NCBI GenBank assembly: GCA_963169105.1 | Contig: OY720636.1 | Coordinates: forward strand, 73,396,123 to 73,460,122 | Direction of reading: 5' to 3' | Length of the DNA stretch: 64,000 bases | Origin: Ceriagrion tenellum | Taxonomy: Eukaryota > Arthropoda > Insecta > Odonata > Coenagrionidae | Translations under genes and position numbers: made by a program | Shown: positions 40,401 to 52,400 of the stretch, piece after piece | How the letters are laid out: every line of letters begins with the position of its first letter | How positions within the stretch are numbered: position 1 is the stretch's first letter | Notes under the pieces: generated by a model | What the model saw: only the letters and a program-made list of their open reading frames with translations | Told to the model about the DNA's origin: nothing | Database searches by the model: none

Positions 40401-43400
40401 AGAGGTCCGACGTCTCCGTAAGGATTTCGTCGATAAAGCCATTCAACCTGGTCAGGACGTTAGTCCGCAGAGAGATCTTCTGATGGATATCTCTCTGCCT
40501 GGTTTGTCCTACATCATAAGTGATTTCGTTTAACAACAGCGTTCGGAGTTAAGAGTCAGCCTGATCTACTTCCTCCCTACTTGTCGGCGGTACCGACGGT
40601 GCTGTGGCTGTCAAATCAGCCTGTGGAGAGACTGCTTGTGTCGGGGAGGGTGGTCTGGCCAGTGGTGTATTCCTCTGAACACGCGGTTGTTGGGGAGTGT
40701 CCTTTTTATGCAGGTGGTTGGCATAGTTGCGCAGATTCTGCTGCGAAAGGTGGTTATGTTCAGGATGCATCTCTCACCACAAAGAGTGCATTCTTAGCAT
40801 ATACCCTCTGCGATTGGGCTCGCTGGCAGCTTAGCATGCAAGGAGGTCGCCCCATAGGGTTTCTGTCCACTCCATTCGAGCTCCCTTCTTGGTGGTATTT
40901 TTATCATCACCACACCCAACTCCACTAGGGCCCCCATCCGAGAGGGGCCAGTTGTGGGTGACACTTCTGGTCATCATGCGTGGATCCAGATGAAACTGCA
41001 TGTGGGGTGGTTAGCCCCGCATGCACGTCCACCATTGGCCGGCAGAGCCATTACCAGGTATGCCACGAGGAGGCTGGTGGTCCACTTTCGTACCCTTATT
41101 ATTATTATATGTTGTAATGAGATTGACTGAGCCTTATAAGAATTCAGGCATAAACGTTACCTGTTACAATTATTTTTCATCAATTCAACTGGCAGAAAAC
41201 TTGAAAAAAAAGGAAAATTTCTCTTGTCAGAACCATAAGAAAAAACAGGCGAGACTTACCTTCTTCTGTCCGCATGAATAATGAAATTTACCCAACTAGA
41301 GTATACAAAAACACTCAGGGCCATACTCTCACAAATTACCAAGCAAAAAAGAAGAACGTTCTTTTACTAAGAACCATGCCCTCAGATGTGACGATTTCTG
41401 ACACTTGTAATCAAAGAAAGCCAGACACCATCCTCTTTTACAATAAAAACAAGTGGGAGTAGATGTTATGGACATTATGTGCCGGAAATATTCAACCCGA
41501 TCAGCTATATGGAGGTGACCTGTTCATTTATTTTTCAATGTACTTGATCTGGCCTCGATAAATAGCTGGGTTCTCTATAGGGAAACTACGAAAAGTAAAC
41601 TGAGTCGCAAGAAATTAATTCTAAAATTAGTCGAAGAAGTGTTGGGAATCTCATTTCCGACGGAACCCTCACCTTCATGCTCGATTCAAGCAAACATAAT
41701 TTCATCAAATACCTTAGCCACATCCCTAAAAGCACAAAAGAGTACAGGGTGCCAAATATCTCCAAATTGTCAAAAGAAATAATCAAGTGTATGTTTTCAG
41801 TGTAAAAAAATATTTTGTGGAATGTGCACCGAAAAAATAACCATGTGTCTGAAATGTTCTACAAAGTAATATTTTTTAATTTTTTTATTGCAATGTATTA
41901 AAAAAGCCATTATGCTCATCATGAACTTTTGAAGTATATCTTTTGTATCAAGTAATAATAATGCAATTTCGTGATTAGAGTGACTATAAATTTGAATCTT
42001 GGCCATTGAATGTAATTTAATTAATTGTTTCTAGTATTGATAATTATGCATTTTTAACAATTGGAATACCATAATTAATGCTTATATGTGTTGTTAAAGG
42101 ATGAACATGAATAATACTACAATAAAACAGTCTGTGGGAAGATAAAACAGCTTTTAATTTGAAAAAACGTAGTTGGGGTCAAATGACCCCTAGCCATCCT
42201 TCTAGGTAGTGCGAAACTCCCATCCTCCTAGTGTTAATCTAATGAATTTTTAGGTTATTATATTCAAATACAGATCTATATTCCAAAAGTGAAGTCTTCG
42301 AAGTTCCACAATTCCTCTGAAGTACTGCTTGAATTCTTCAGTTTTCAGAGATTATCACAGGCGGATATTTTTCATGGAATTTATTCAAATTTTAGCCATT
42401 GCCATTTGTTAACAAGTGACCTGTATGGAAATGACTCTATATTAATAATAATTTATTTTTTCCCCAGTTTACATTTACAAATTATGGTAGAGAATATCAT
42501 ACGTAATGTAATTTTACAGGGTACGTCAAAAAGTACAGTCACTTAATAATTACTAGCCAAAAAAAAGATAAAATTACACCAATGTGTATAATTATTTACA
42601 TAACATAAAATTAAAATCTAGTAAAGAAATTATTATATTATATATTATTATTAATTATCTTTGGCCTTGCTGAAGCTTAAATACCGTACACCACTTTAAT
42701 TTTGTTATTTAACAAAAAGTGGTTTTGGTCCGATCCAACCCATTTGACAACTGTGCCATCTGTGGACTACTAAAGGCTTATGAGCCAAATTTCAGCTCGG
42801 TATCTCAATTTTTGCAGCAGTTATCATGCAAAAAGAGAGACAGACGGACAGAACGGACATAGCTAGATTGACTCGTAAGGTGATGATGATCATTTTTATA
42901 TATATACTTTTCCATACTTGCCACGCCTCCTTCAATCCGTTACATTTCTGCTGTGACAAAATCAATATACCCTACCCACGTAGTGATGTGGGGTATAATT
43001 ACCCATCATTGATGTAGTCATTCATACTATAAAAATATTTTTCATTCAAGTACATAAACACTTTCTTTTTAAAAATAGAGTGATTTCTCATTTTTTAAAC
43101 TTATGGGAAGCTTGTTGTACATTTTGATGCACAGAGAACGAGGTCCTTCGGACATCATTGTCATGTTAGCAGATACTACACAGAGATAATTTCTTGTCCT
43201 AGTCTCATGGGTTTGTATGCCACTGTATGATGGGAATAGAGCCATCTTCTTTTTTACAAAAGTTACAGAATTATAAATACCACACAGGGGACTGTTAATA
43301 TGACAAGGCTTTTGAAGAGTGGTCTGCAGTGGTCTCTGTAGGGTTTATTTTTTCATGGACCTAAGCAATTTCTTTTGAACAATTAATGTTTTGGTTAACT

Positions 43401-46400
43401 TAGTTGAGGACCCACCTCCCCAGATTATGATACCATATGATACATGAAAATAAAATAGACCATAGTACAGCATTTTTAAAACATTCATACTAACAGTATG
43501 CTTAATATGTGTGATGTGCTGGTCCCATTTCAGGTATTTATGAAAATGTATTCCGAAAATTTATTGCCATTAATAACATTACAGTTACTTGTCATAGGCT
43601 GAGAATTACTTGTATAAAAGTGATAGGTTTTTGCAGAGAATATCATAGCCTGAGTTTTAGTTTCATTAAGAATAAGGCTATTCCCATAGCGCCATGTGCC
43701 CATGTCTTGAATTGAGGATTCACCCAAAGCAATCACATCTTGAAAAGATTTCTGATTCCACACCATGCATCACATCATCTGCAAACAAGACACAAGTTAC
43801 TGTGAGGGTTTACATGTAATCTTCTAGGTAGATCATTTATATAAATGAGGAAGAGAATTGGACCCAACATGGATCCTTGAGGAACTCCTTTATCAACACT
43901 TAATGGTGAAGAGAGGAAGATATTCCCTTTCTTCTGGACAGCTACCCTTTGTTGGTGATTTTTGAAATATGTTCTCAACCACTGCTGAGCTGTGCCTCTA
44001 AGACCCATTAAGTCACATTTGTATATGAGTTTATCATGCTCAACCACATCAAATGCTCTAGATAAGTTAAAAACACACCCATTACTTTTTGCTTTGAGTC
44101 AATTTGTTGTACAATGATGTGTACTGCATGGAAGATTGCCTACTCTGTTGAATTTCCTTTTCTAATTCCAAATTGTTTAGGGGATAGCAGGTTATTAACT
44201 TCAAGGAAGTCAATTAGTCTTTTGCTAATTACATACTCAAATACTTTTCCTAACTGGGGGATTATTGATATAGGTCGATAATTTCCCACATCATTTCTTT
44301 CCCCTTTGTTCTTATAGGTTGGTATAACCTTGGATACTTTGAGGGCATCAGGATAGACACCATCTCTCAGACTCTGATTTACAAGTGAGAGTAAGGGGCT
44401 TGAAATAATATCTACACAGTTATGTATTATTTTTCCTGATCTACCATTTATGTCTGTTGAGGCTTTCTTGGTAATATGAAGGTTGCTACGAAAGTTTTGA
44501 GACAGACTGTGTTGTGGGTTGCGGGTGAAGAAAGCAGGTCGACAGTGGCGTCCTTTCCAAATAACGCGTGCAAGTTGCAACTTCTTCGGTCTATTGCTGT
44601 TGCTAGGAGGTCTTATTTTGTTTCAGTTTACACGGTGTTGTTAGGTGTTGTTAGAATGGAGCCGGCAAGAGAGCATTTTGGTGCAATAATTTTTTATGAT
44701 TTTTATAGTGGTTTTAACGAATCTGTAAGCCTTGATTGTTTGAAATGGGCCTTCAGGGACCTTGCTCCTTCCTGTGTGACAATTTTGCGGTGGTTTCAAG
44801 AATTTAGAAGAGGTCGAACTTGGTTGAAAGATGAGGAGAGGAGTGGGCATCTGGCGACTGCAGTGTCTGAGGAAAATATCGCCACTGTGGAAAAACTGGT
44901 GCGTGTGACATTTAAGGACATTAATGCATCATTACAGATTGCATTGCTGCCTGTTTCCAAAATCCTGAACGAAAATCTTTGAGTCAGGAAATTTTGATCT
45001 TGATGGGTGCCTCACTTTGACAGAGGCACAAAAGTGCATCCGTGTTGAATGGTGTGAAGAAGTGATGAAAAGATTTTACAGAGGCAACTTTCGGTGCATT
45101 TCTGACATAGTTATTGGTGACAAAATGTGGATTTATCAGTTTGATCCTGAAAATAAGCGCCAGTCGACTGTATGGATTTTTCCCAACGGACATCCACCAA
45201 CAAAAGTGAAGCGGCCTCGAAGAGTCAGAAAGAAAATGATTGGAACTTTCTTCACCAAAAGCGGTCATGTTGTAACTGTTCCCCTGGAAGAAAAAAGAAG
45301 TGTTACTGCTCTGTGGTACACAACAGTATGTCTACCAAAAGTTTTCGGAAAGCTTCAACAATGGAGGCTGAAGACAGGACTGTGGAGAATAGTTCTGCAC
45401 CATTACATTCCGACTGTGCACAGAGCCAACCTTGCAATTCAGTTCCTGGAGTCTACTGAGGTTTAACTAATGACTCACCCACCTTACAGCCCAGACCTGG
45501 CCACATGTGATTATTTCCTGTTACCTACAGTCAAAAATCTCATGTGTGGAAGGAGGTTCTCCAGCCCTGAAGAAGCTGATGAAGCCTACAAAAGTGTATT
45601 TTCAGCAATCTAAGCAAATGAGTGGAAAAACTGTTTTGAATAGTGGTTTATGAGAATGCAAAAATGTACAGAATGTCGTGGCGATTATTTTGAGAATACA
45701 TAATTATCGAAATTATTTCAAGTTTTTTAGTTTTTGTGTATTTCAAAACTCTCGTAGCGACCCTCGTATGTGACTAAAGTTCAGTCATGCAGCATGGTTT
45801 AAGAAAAATAGACTTACAAGACTCAGCTGTGGAGATATTGATATCATGAACAGATATTGATTTAGAGTCAGCATTCAAAGTTTCAACCACTGTACTGTGA
45901 ACAGCAATTTTTTGTTGTTGGCAGCTTTTTGGGCTGGACAAAATTACTTAAATGGTGCAATGCCATAACTCACAAACTAAAGATAATCATGTCTGGGTTT
46001 GGATTAGTGAGTGTCAATGGTTTTTGCAGCTGAAATATCATGTCATTAAAATGGAAGTGGTGGATGCAGCCACATTAATGTCATATCTGATATAAATAAC
46101 ATTTAGGAATAGTATGTAGTAGCCTGTACTTTCCAAACTGCCAGTTGTCATCCATTTCTTCCTGTAAACACGTAACAATTTTATTTGAAATGATAAAATA
46201 TGTATTTTTCCTCTAGATGTTGGAAGAATGGATGAAGAACAAAAATCCCATAGCAGTTAACCAAGGCCCAAGTCTTAGGGAGAAATCTATCCTTCTAGTC
46301 AAACTGATGCAATATGTGGAGAAAAGATTCCCAGATGACCTTGAACTAAATGCTCAATTCTTGGAAATAGTTAATTTTGTGTACAGGTGAGAGATATATT

Positions 46401-49400
46401 TATTTTATATGGGTAAGAAAATGAATTTGTCTCAAGAGTAGGGCTACCAACTTTTGTTTTTCTGGACATGTCTTAAATAAACAGGTACTGTTGAAACTAA
46501 AGGGTAGGTATTGTAACTGCCAACCTGAAGATTCAATTCCTTTCTTACTGAGTTTTGCATGTTTTATAAGATAAAGGTATTTGGTCAGAGAGTGGATTGG
46601 AAACGTTGGCTGTCAGAGCTCCTAAAAATGGAAATTTATTTATGTTTGGAATTATGAAACAATAAATAAACATGAGGGAGTAAGAAAATTATTTTTGGTG
46701 TGTGAGGGATAGGTATCCTTAACCCTCTTACTGCTGACTCCTGCCAGCGGTACTAGCAAGAAATGCAGAGGGTATTTTAATGAAATGTATCATTTTAGGG
46801 AAAAAATATTATGTTGTTATTGTTTAAAATATACATATATGTTTATTTTATTTTGTATAAATTGAAATAGGTAATAATCATAGAAGACTTTTTATGGTCT
46901 CAAAAATAATTGAAATTATATTAGTGTAATAAGTTGAACAATTTTTGTGCATGAGCCAGTATATGGGCCCACAATACTTTTCACCCAAGATGCAAAAGCC
47001 GATGTATTGGCCCACTGCACTAAGAGGATTGACATTTTTTTGCGTACCCTAAAATCTTTTGGAAGATCTATGCAGCCCTTCTCAAGACTTATTGCATAAG
47101 TATGAGACTGGTCACGAAAACATGTAGACCATAGGGTTGAAGAACAAAAAATAATGGTGATGGGTCGAGTCTAAAATCGAATGAAGTCCGTTCTCTATTA
47201 TTTAATCAAATCTCAAATACTGAAACTCGATTCCAAATCCTGGCTTCATGAAATTAATTTTCTCTTTGTGTAAATTTATAAACCAAAGACCAAGTTTACT
47301 TTTGCCCTCAAGCACAAATCTAATAATTTTGCTCTGAAAAATAAATCAAGTTGAGCAGCGATTGGCTTTGTGGTGTGGAGTTTGTTAGTTATTAAGTTAT
47401 CAATGCTAATTTTAAGTTTTGCTTATGAAATGTCAGTTTCAGTTTGTCACTCTCTAAACTTTTTCTTTTTTTATTAACCAAATCTGGGGATTACTTAACA
47501 TCCTGTTTAAAAAAACTGATGATATAGTAGTACAAAAACATTTTTGTAATGCCTTTTAAAAACCTTTCTGTGTTTATTTTTGGTTCAACTTTGAGGCATT
47601 TGGTGCTTTTTATGCTGGAACTGATAGTTTTTTATGTGAATGTAAGATGCATTAGTGGCCTTTGAAATACCATCACAGGAAATGCAATAGTTCTGCAAAA
47701 GATGAAAATTGCAGCTTCAACACCATCATTTTATTGTGAAAGTAATTCTTAATTCTCTATGGTGTGATTCCACGTAAATAGCCCCTCTTGAGTACATATA
47801 GGCTGACTGGTTTAAGTCTTATAATTTTTTTCTGCAAAGGAAGAGTAAAGTATCTTCTTCATTTAAAGATTCTTTTTTGCATCATAGGTGTCTGTAAATG
47901 GCAGCTTCACTTTTCATTGAAATTTTGGAATTTCATACAACTGTACACGACATCATACATCTTTATGTACAACAGATATGTGAATGTTCTGCAGATGTGA
48001 ATGCATAACAGACAATTGACTGGTTAAAGATGAAACTTTTTATTTCCCGTCTTGTATGACTTAGATTATCCTAATTCAACTGTAAGTGAAGGTTTAAGCT
48101 GATTTTGACCATTTATTTATCTTATATGAAATCAGGGATGAAACATTGAAGACAACTGAACTTACGTCAAAACTGGAGCCAGCTTTTCTTGCCGGACTCC
48201 GATGTGTACAGCCGTCAATCAGAGCCAAGTTCTTTGAAGTTTTTGACAATAGCATGAGGCGGCGTTTATACGACAGACTTTTGTACATCGTCTGTTCCCA
48301 AAATTGGGAATCTATGGGTGCACACTTCTGGATAAAACAGTGCATCGAATTAGTTCTTGTAACATGTGTGCCAAGTAAGTAGTGTATGATGTTTTCTTTT
48401 GTTATTCTTTTTTTCCTCTATCTCCATTCATATATCTTATGGCATCTGTACTCATTAATTTGAATTGTTCTCAGATACTCCTATTCAGATATCGTCTGCC
48501 AACAATACCCTACCTGGTATCTGTTCAGTAATAAATTTTGCTGATTCAGCAGAAAAGGCTAATTTTGTTGTGTACACAACTCTGAAAGAAGAGCCTGTAG
48601 ATGCTCCAAATGAATCCACTGACACCCCAGAAAAGGAGGTAAGATATTTTTATCTCTATTTTAATTTTGAGATGCCATGTGACTTAGCAATTCATAGAAG
48701 AGTAAATACTCTATCACGTTCCTGATGATCTGTTTTTGCCAACTGCTCATCGCCTTCCACAAAGGTGTGATATTTGTCTCAGTTGGTGGAGCAAAAAAGT
48801 CAAAAAAGTGTTTGAGTCATTCTTTTAATAACTTTAAACCACATTCCCAGGTGATTAGGCCAGAGATTAATATTTGTGCTGTTCTCTAATAATAAAAGTA
48901 TAATGTAGTCTTTGTTAGCCAAAAAATAGCTATTCATTGTTCCAAAAATTTTTATACAATCAATAAAGGGTATCACAGATGATGTTATTTCACACAATTC
49001 CATCCATCTTCTTACCTCTAGTGTGCACCAACTCTTGCTCTAGTTAGCTTTCACTTTAGTATCAAAAGTATTGTGTAAAACTATTCCTTAAAAAATACAG
49101 AATTTTGTGTCATAGATTTACAGATGTAGGGAATGTGGAAGTTCGTGGAAGGTTGTAGGAGAAGATTGAAATTGATGCTAAGCAATTTTGTTAAATATTG
49201 TGGCATCATCCCTCATTGCCTTCTAAGAAAGGGAATACCTAATTATATGTCCTTTATAGGATGAGAATGTCTTGGATTTGGAGCTTTCATCTGTGGTGGA
49301 TAGTGCTCAAGGCACTAATTCAAGTGGCCCAGGGATTATGTCAACTCCAAGAAAGTCATCTAATGGCTCTGTAGATTTGCCTGGGCTTACTACATCTGCA

Positions 49401-52400
49401 TCTGGCTTGCAGCAGTTAGTTACTAGACAGTCCAAATTCATTGATAGTGCAAAGGAAGTCCGTTCAGCACAGTTACTCCTTGCTGCTGCTCAGCTTTGCC
49501 ACATGGATTCTTCCCTTGCTGAGCAGGTGTGGATTGCTCTTCTTCCTCGTGTATGGAAGATATTATCAGAAAAGCAGCAAATGGTGAGTTATGAGAGAAT
49601 TCCTCAGTGGGGGAAGTACCTTAACATTAGTATGAAGGTTTCTGCGGAGTTTATGATAGTGTTCATGCAGTTTCATATTGTTCAATAGAATTTTGGGAAT
49701 GAATTATTCATTGTAGCATTATTCCTTACACTGTTTTATGCTTTGCTATATCAATTAAGGCCTATTAGCATTATTTAAATTAATACCTAGATTGAATCCT
49801 CCTTAAAATGGACCTCTTATATAGACAACTTAAGATCTAAACTGAATAAAACTGTTTCAGCTAAGATATTTGCATTTTAGTACAAGTATTTAAATCTTAA
49901 AATCCCTTTACTTCTCAAACTTTCACTCTTATCTTTCATATGGCATTATTTTCTGGGGAGGCTCACACCTTAGCCAGGAAGTGTTTCAAATTCAGAAGCG
50001 GGCCATTAGACCTATCCGTATCCTATCTTTTAGAGAGTCCTGCAGGCCTCATTTTCACGAGCTGAAAATTATGTCCCTAGCTGCACTTTATGTTTACAAT
50101 TTAGTAATATTTGTTAAAGAGAATATGCATATTTATGAGCAGAAGCATGATGTCCATGAACATAATACACGCTCTAAGTGTGACATACATATTTAGACTA
50201 GATCTTCAAAATAATGCCGTGAGGGACCATACCACCTGGGTGCCAAATTTTTTAACTTGCTCCCTCCCTACCTAAAAGCATCCCCTTCTAAGGAGTTCCA
50301 GCGTAAGCTTAAAAGTTTCCTTTTAATTAAACCTATATACACAGTGAATGATTTCTATACTTTATGCCAGGAAAAGTCCCTTAAACTTATATAATACTTT
50401 TTTTTATCCTTATAATTAAGTGTCAAACTTACTATTAGACTATCATAAATTTTATGTCTTCATTTATCTGCTTACTCATGTTTTCTGTCTACATGTTACT
50501 TGCAAGGTACCAATGATGTAATGTGTATCTTCTTTTTTTATCTTGTTAACCTGTTTTTTTATTGTATCTATTGTTGACAAAAATATGCAAAAATTTTGCT
50601 AGCAGTGAATAAAAAATTATTATTATTATAATTTTCTCGAATTAATTAAGTGCATTAATCAGAGAATGGGTGTACATACATACATACCATCCCATCCCTC
50701 TCTTTTGGGGACAGCAAAATCAAAGAATCCAGCAATGGATTTTTTTATTTACTTTTTTCTCTTTACAAAGGATAAACACCATAATGAGATACACCTGACA
50801 CTATTAACTCTAAAAATTAGTGATGGGTCGAATCCAAAATTTATGGAATCCGAATCCTGGTTTCCCTTAGTTTTATTTCCTTGTTCTTTATCTTTACCAA
50901 TCCTTAAATAAATAATAACATTTAAGAACAAATTCAAATCCATGATTATATTTTGTGATATATTTATGAGCCAATGAGTTGATCTTATCTTTACATTTAT
51001 TTAGGGTCTTACCAGTGAAATAGTGCCTTTCTTATGCAGTGGTGCTCATGTTGTACAAAAGGATTGTCACCCTAGTGCCCTCAACGTTTTTGTGGAGGCT
51101 CTAGCTCAGTGTTCTCCTCCAGTCCCTATTAAACCGTAAGTTAAATTTCGTTTTTATTTTTAATTTTATTTGTTGACATTTGTTGAACATCAGTCTGTCA
51201 ATGGCATTTAATTTTACCACAGTGTTTTAGGATGAGTATAATAGTTTCTTTTTACTCAGTGACTTTATTCTTGCCATTTTTAATTTGATGTTAGTGTGTA
51301 AAATTAAATAAAAAAGTTTTCAATTTATGATGGCAATAAAATATTGTGTGCTTTAGCATTCAGTCTGAGTCTAATGAACTCAATTTGACCCAATTGTCTT
51401 TTTCTTTAACATGACTTCAAAAGTTTGCTTACTGCATAAATAATGAAATTTGGGGATTTTTATTTTATTTTTTGGTACATAAAATCTTTACAATGAACAG
51501 GAGGTTTTAGTATTTCAATTATGGCTCTCCAAATGCTAATATCTTATAACTTTTTTGCAGTTGTCTAATGAAGTATTTGGGCAAGTCTCATAACCTCTGG
51601 CATAGAATGGTACTTAGTTTGGAGCAGTTAGCCTTTGATCCAAATAGTGATGGCTCATTAAACAGCTCTAAAAACAAAAAAGAAACAGGACCAGGTTCTG
51701 GATCCTTGAGCCTTGGACCTGGAGCTTCTTTAGATTGTTATGAATTCGAACCTAACATTCAGTCCCCAATGCAGGTAAGTTTTCAATTGTGTTCTATTGT
51801 TGTCATGTACTCCATCATAGTTGTCATTCTGGTAATTAATTGGCTGTATTACAGTATACCATTGTGTATCAGTCAGTCTTTTTGTGGGCCAAAAATATTA
51901 TCTAAAATTCATAACTCTAGTATTTGACAAGGCAAATGACATTGCTTAACCTCCTCATTCCACAGTTAAACAAGGAATTAAAAGCTTATGGTTTAATGTT
52001 GAAGGAAAGGGGGGGCAAGCATTGAAAAAAGAAAGTTTGGCCATTTGGCATAGTCATATTCCTCACAATGACTTCAACGCATTGCAATCATGGGTCAGAG
52101 TTCTTACATATGGACAAATATTACAAGTGGGTACATAAAAGTGAAGTGCATTGCATGTGTGGAAATAAGGATAACCATCAAATGTTCCAAATATTGATAG
52201 AGCATATTTATGGCACATAACAAACAGATATCAATATTAGTTGGCGAAATGTTTCGGAGAAGCAAGTGGAATGAATTATTTCCTAATATACAAAATTTAA
52301 CTGTTGGAATACAGGTATTTTGATCACAATATGCACGCTAGACTTTGCAAAAGAGTGACACTGAAACCAAGTACACACAGTTCTACACAGTTGAGCATGA

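Larger units (their letters stand above)
38256..41104 (-). mobile_element. RLE-type (R4/Dong/R2-group) non-LTR retrotransposon, copy 1, 3'-truncated
   Basis: Minus-strand retroelement whose 5' end is at about 41104, next to TTATTATTATTA. It contains a long N-terminal region and a reverse transcriptase (pseudogene at 38256-40770). At the low-coordinate side homology to copy 3 stops at about 38256, so the zinc knuckle, endonuclease and 3' end are missing. 5' sequence 40720-41104 is matched by 54213-54558. It separates the CR1-like element from the C-terminal half of the piggyBac. Confidence 0.82.
43060..45960 (-). pseudogene. non-LTR reverse transcriptase (Jockey/CR1 group), interrupted by mariner
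   Basis: Minus order: ISVHDINISTAESCKSIFLK (about 45850), mariner insertion, ITKKASTDINGRSGKIIHNC, GVYPDALKVSKVIPTYKNKG, NDVGNYRPISIIPQLGKVFE, NLLSPKQFGIRKGNSTE, LIYKCDLMGLRGTAQQWLRT, KGVPQGSMLGPILFLIYIND (motif B), LFADDVMHG (motif C, in a shifted frame near 43780), LILNETKTQAMIF and a decayed C-terminus to about 43060. Motif A falls in the decayed stretch 44140-44050. Non-functional. Confidence 0.83.
33138..46216. other. TRRAP intron 14, nested transposon block
   Basis: 13.1-kb intron made mostly of mobile elements: a piggyBac split into 33500-33995 and 41108-42233, a CR1-like retrotransposon (33996-38235), an R4/Dong-like retrotransposon (38256-41104), a minus-strand non-LTR element (43060-45960) and a mariner inside it (44477-45766). 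Residual intron is seen at 33138-33500, 42238-42660 and 45960-46216. Confidence 0.85.

Noticed and set aside
47788..48000. 70-codon open frame in intron 15
   Set aside because: No similarity, AT-rich chance frame.
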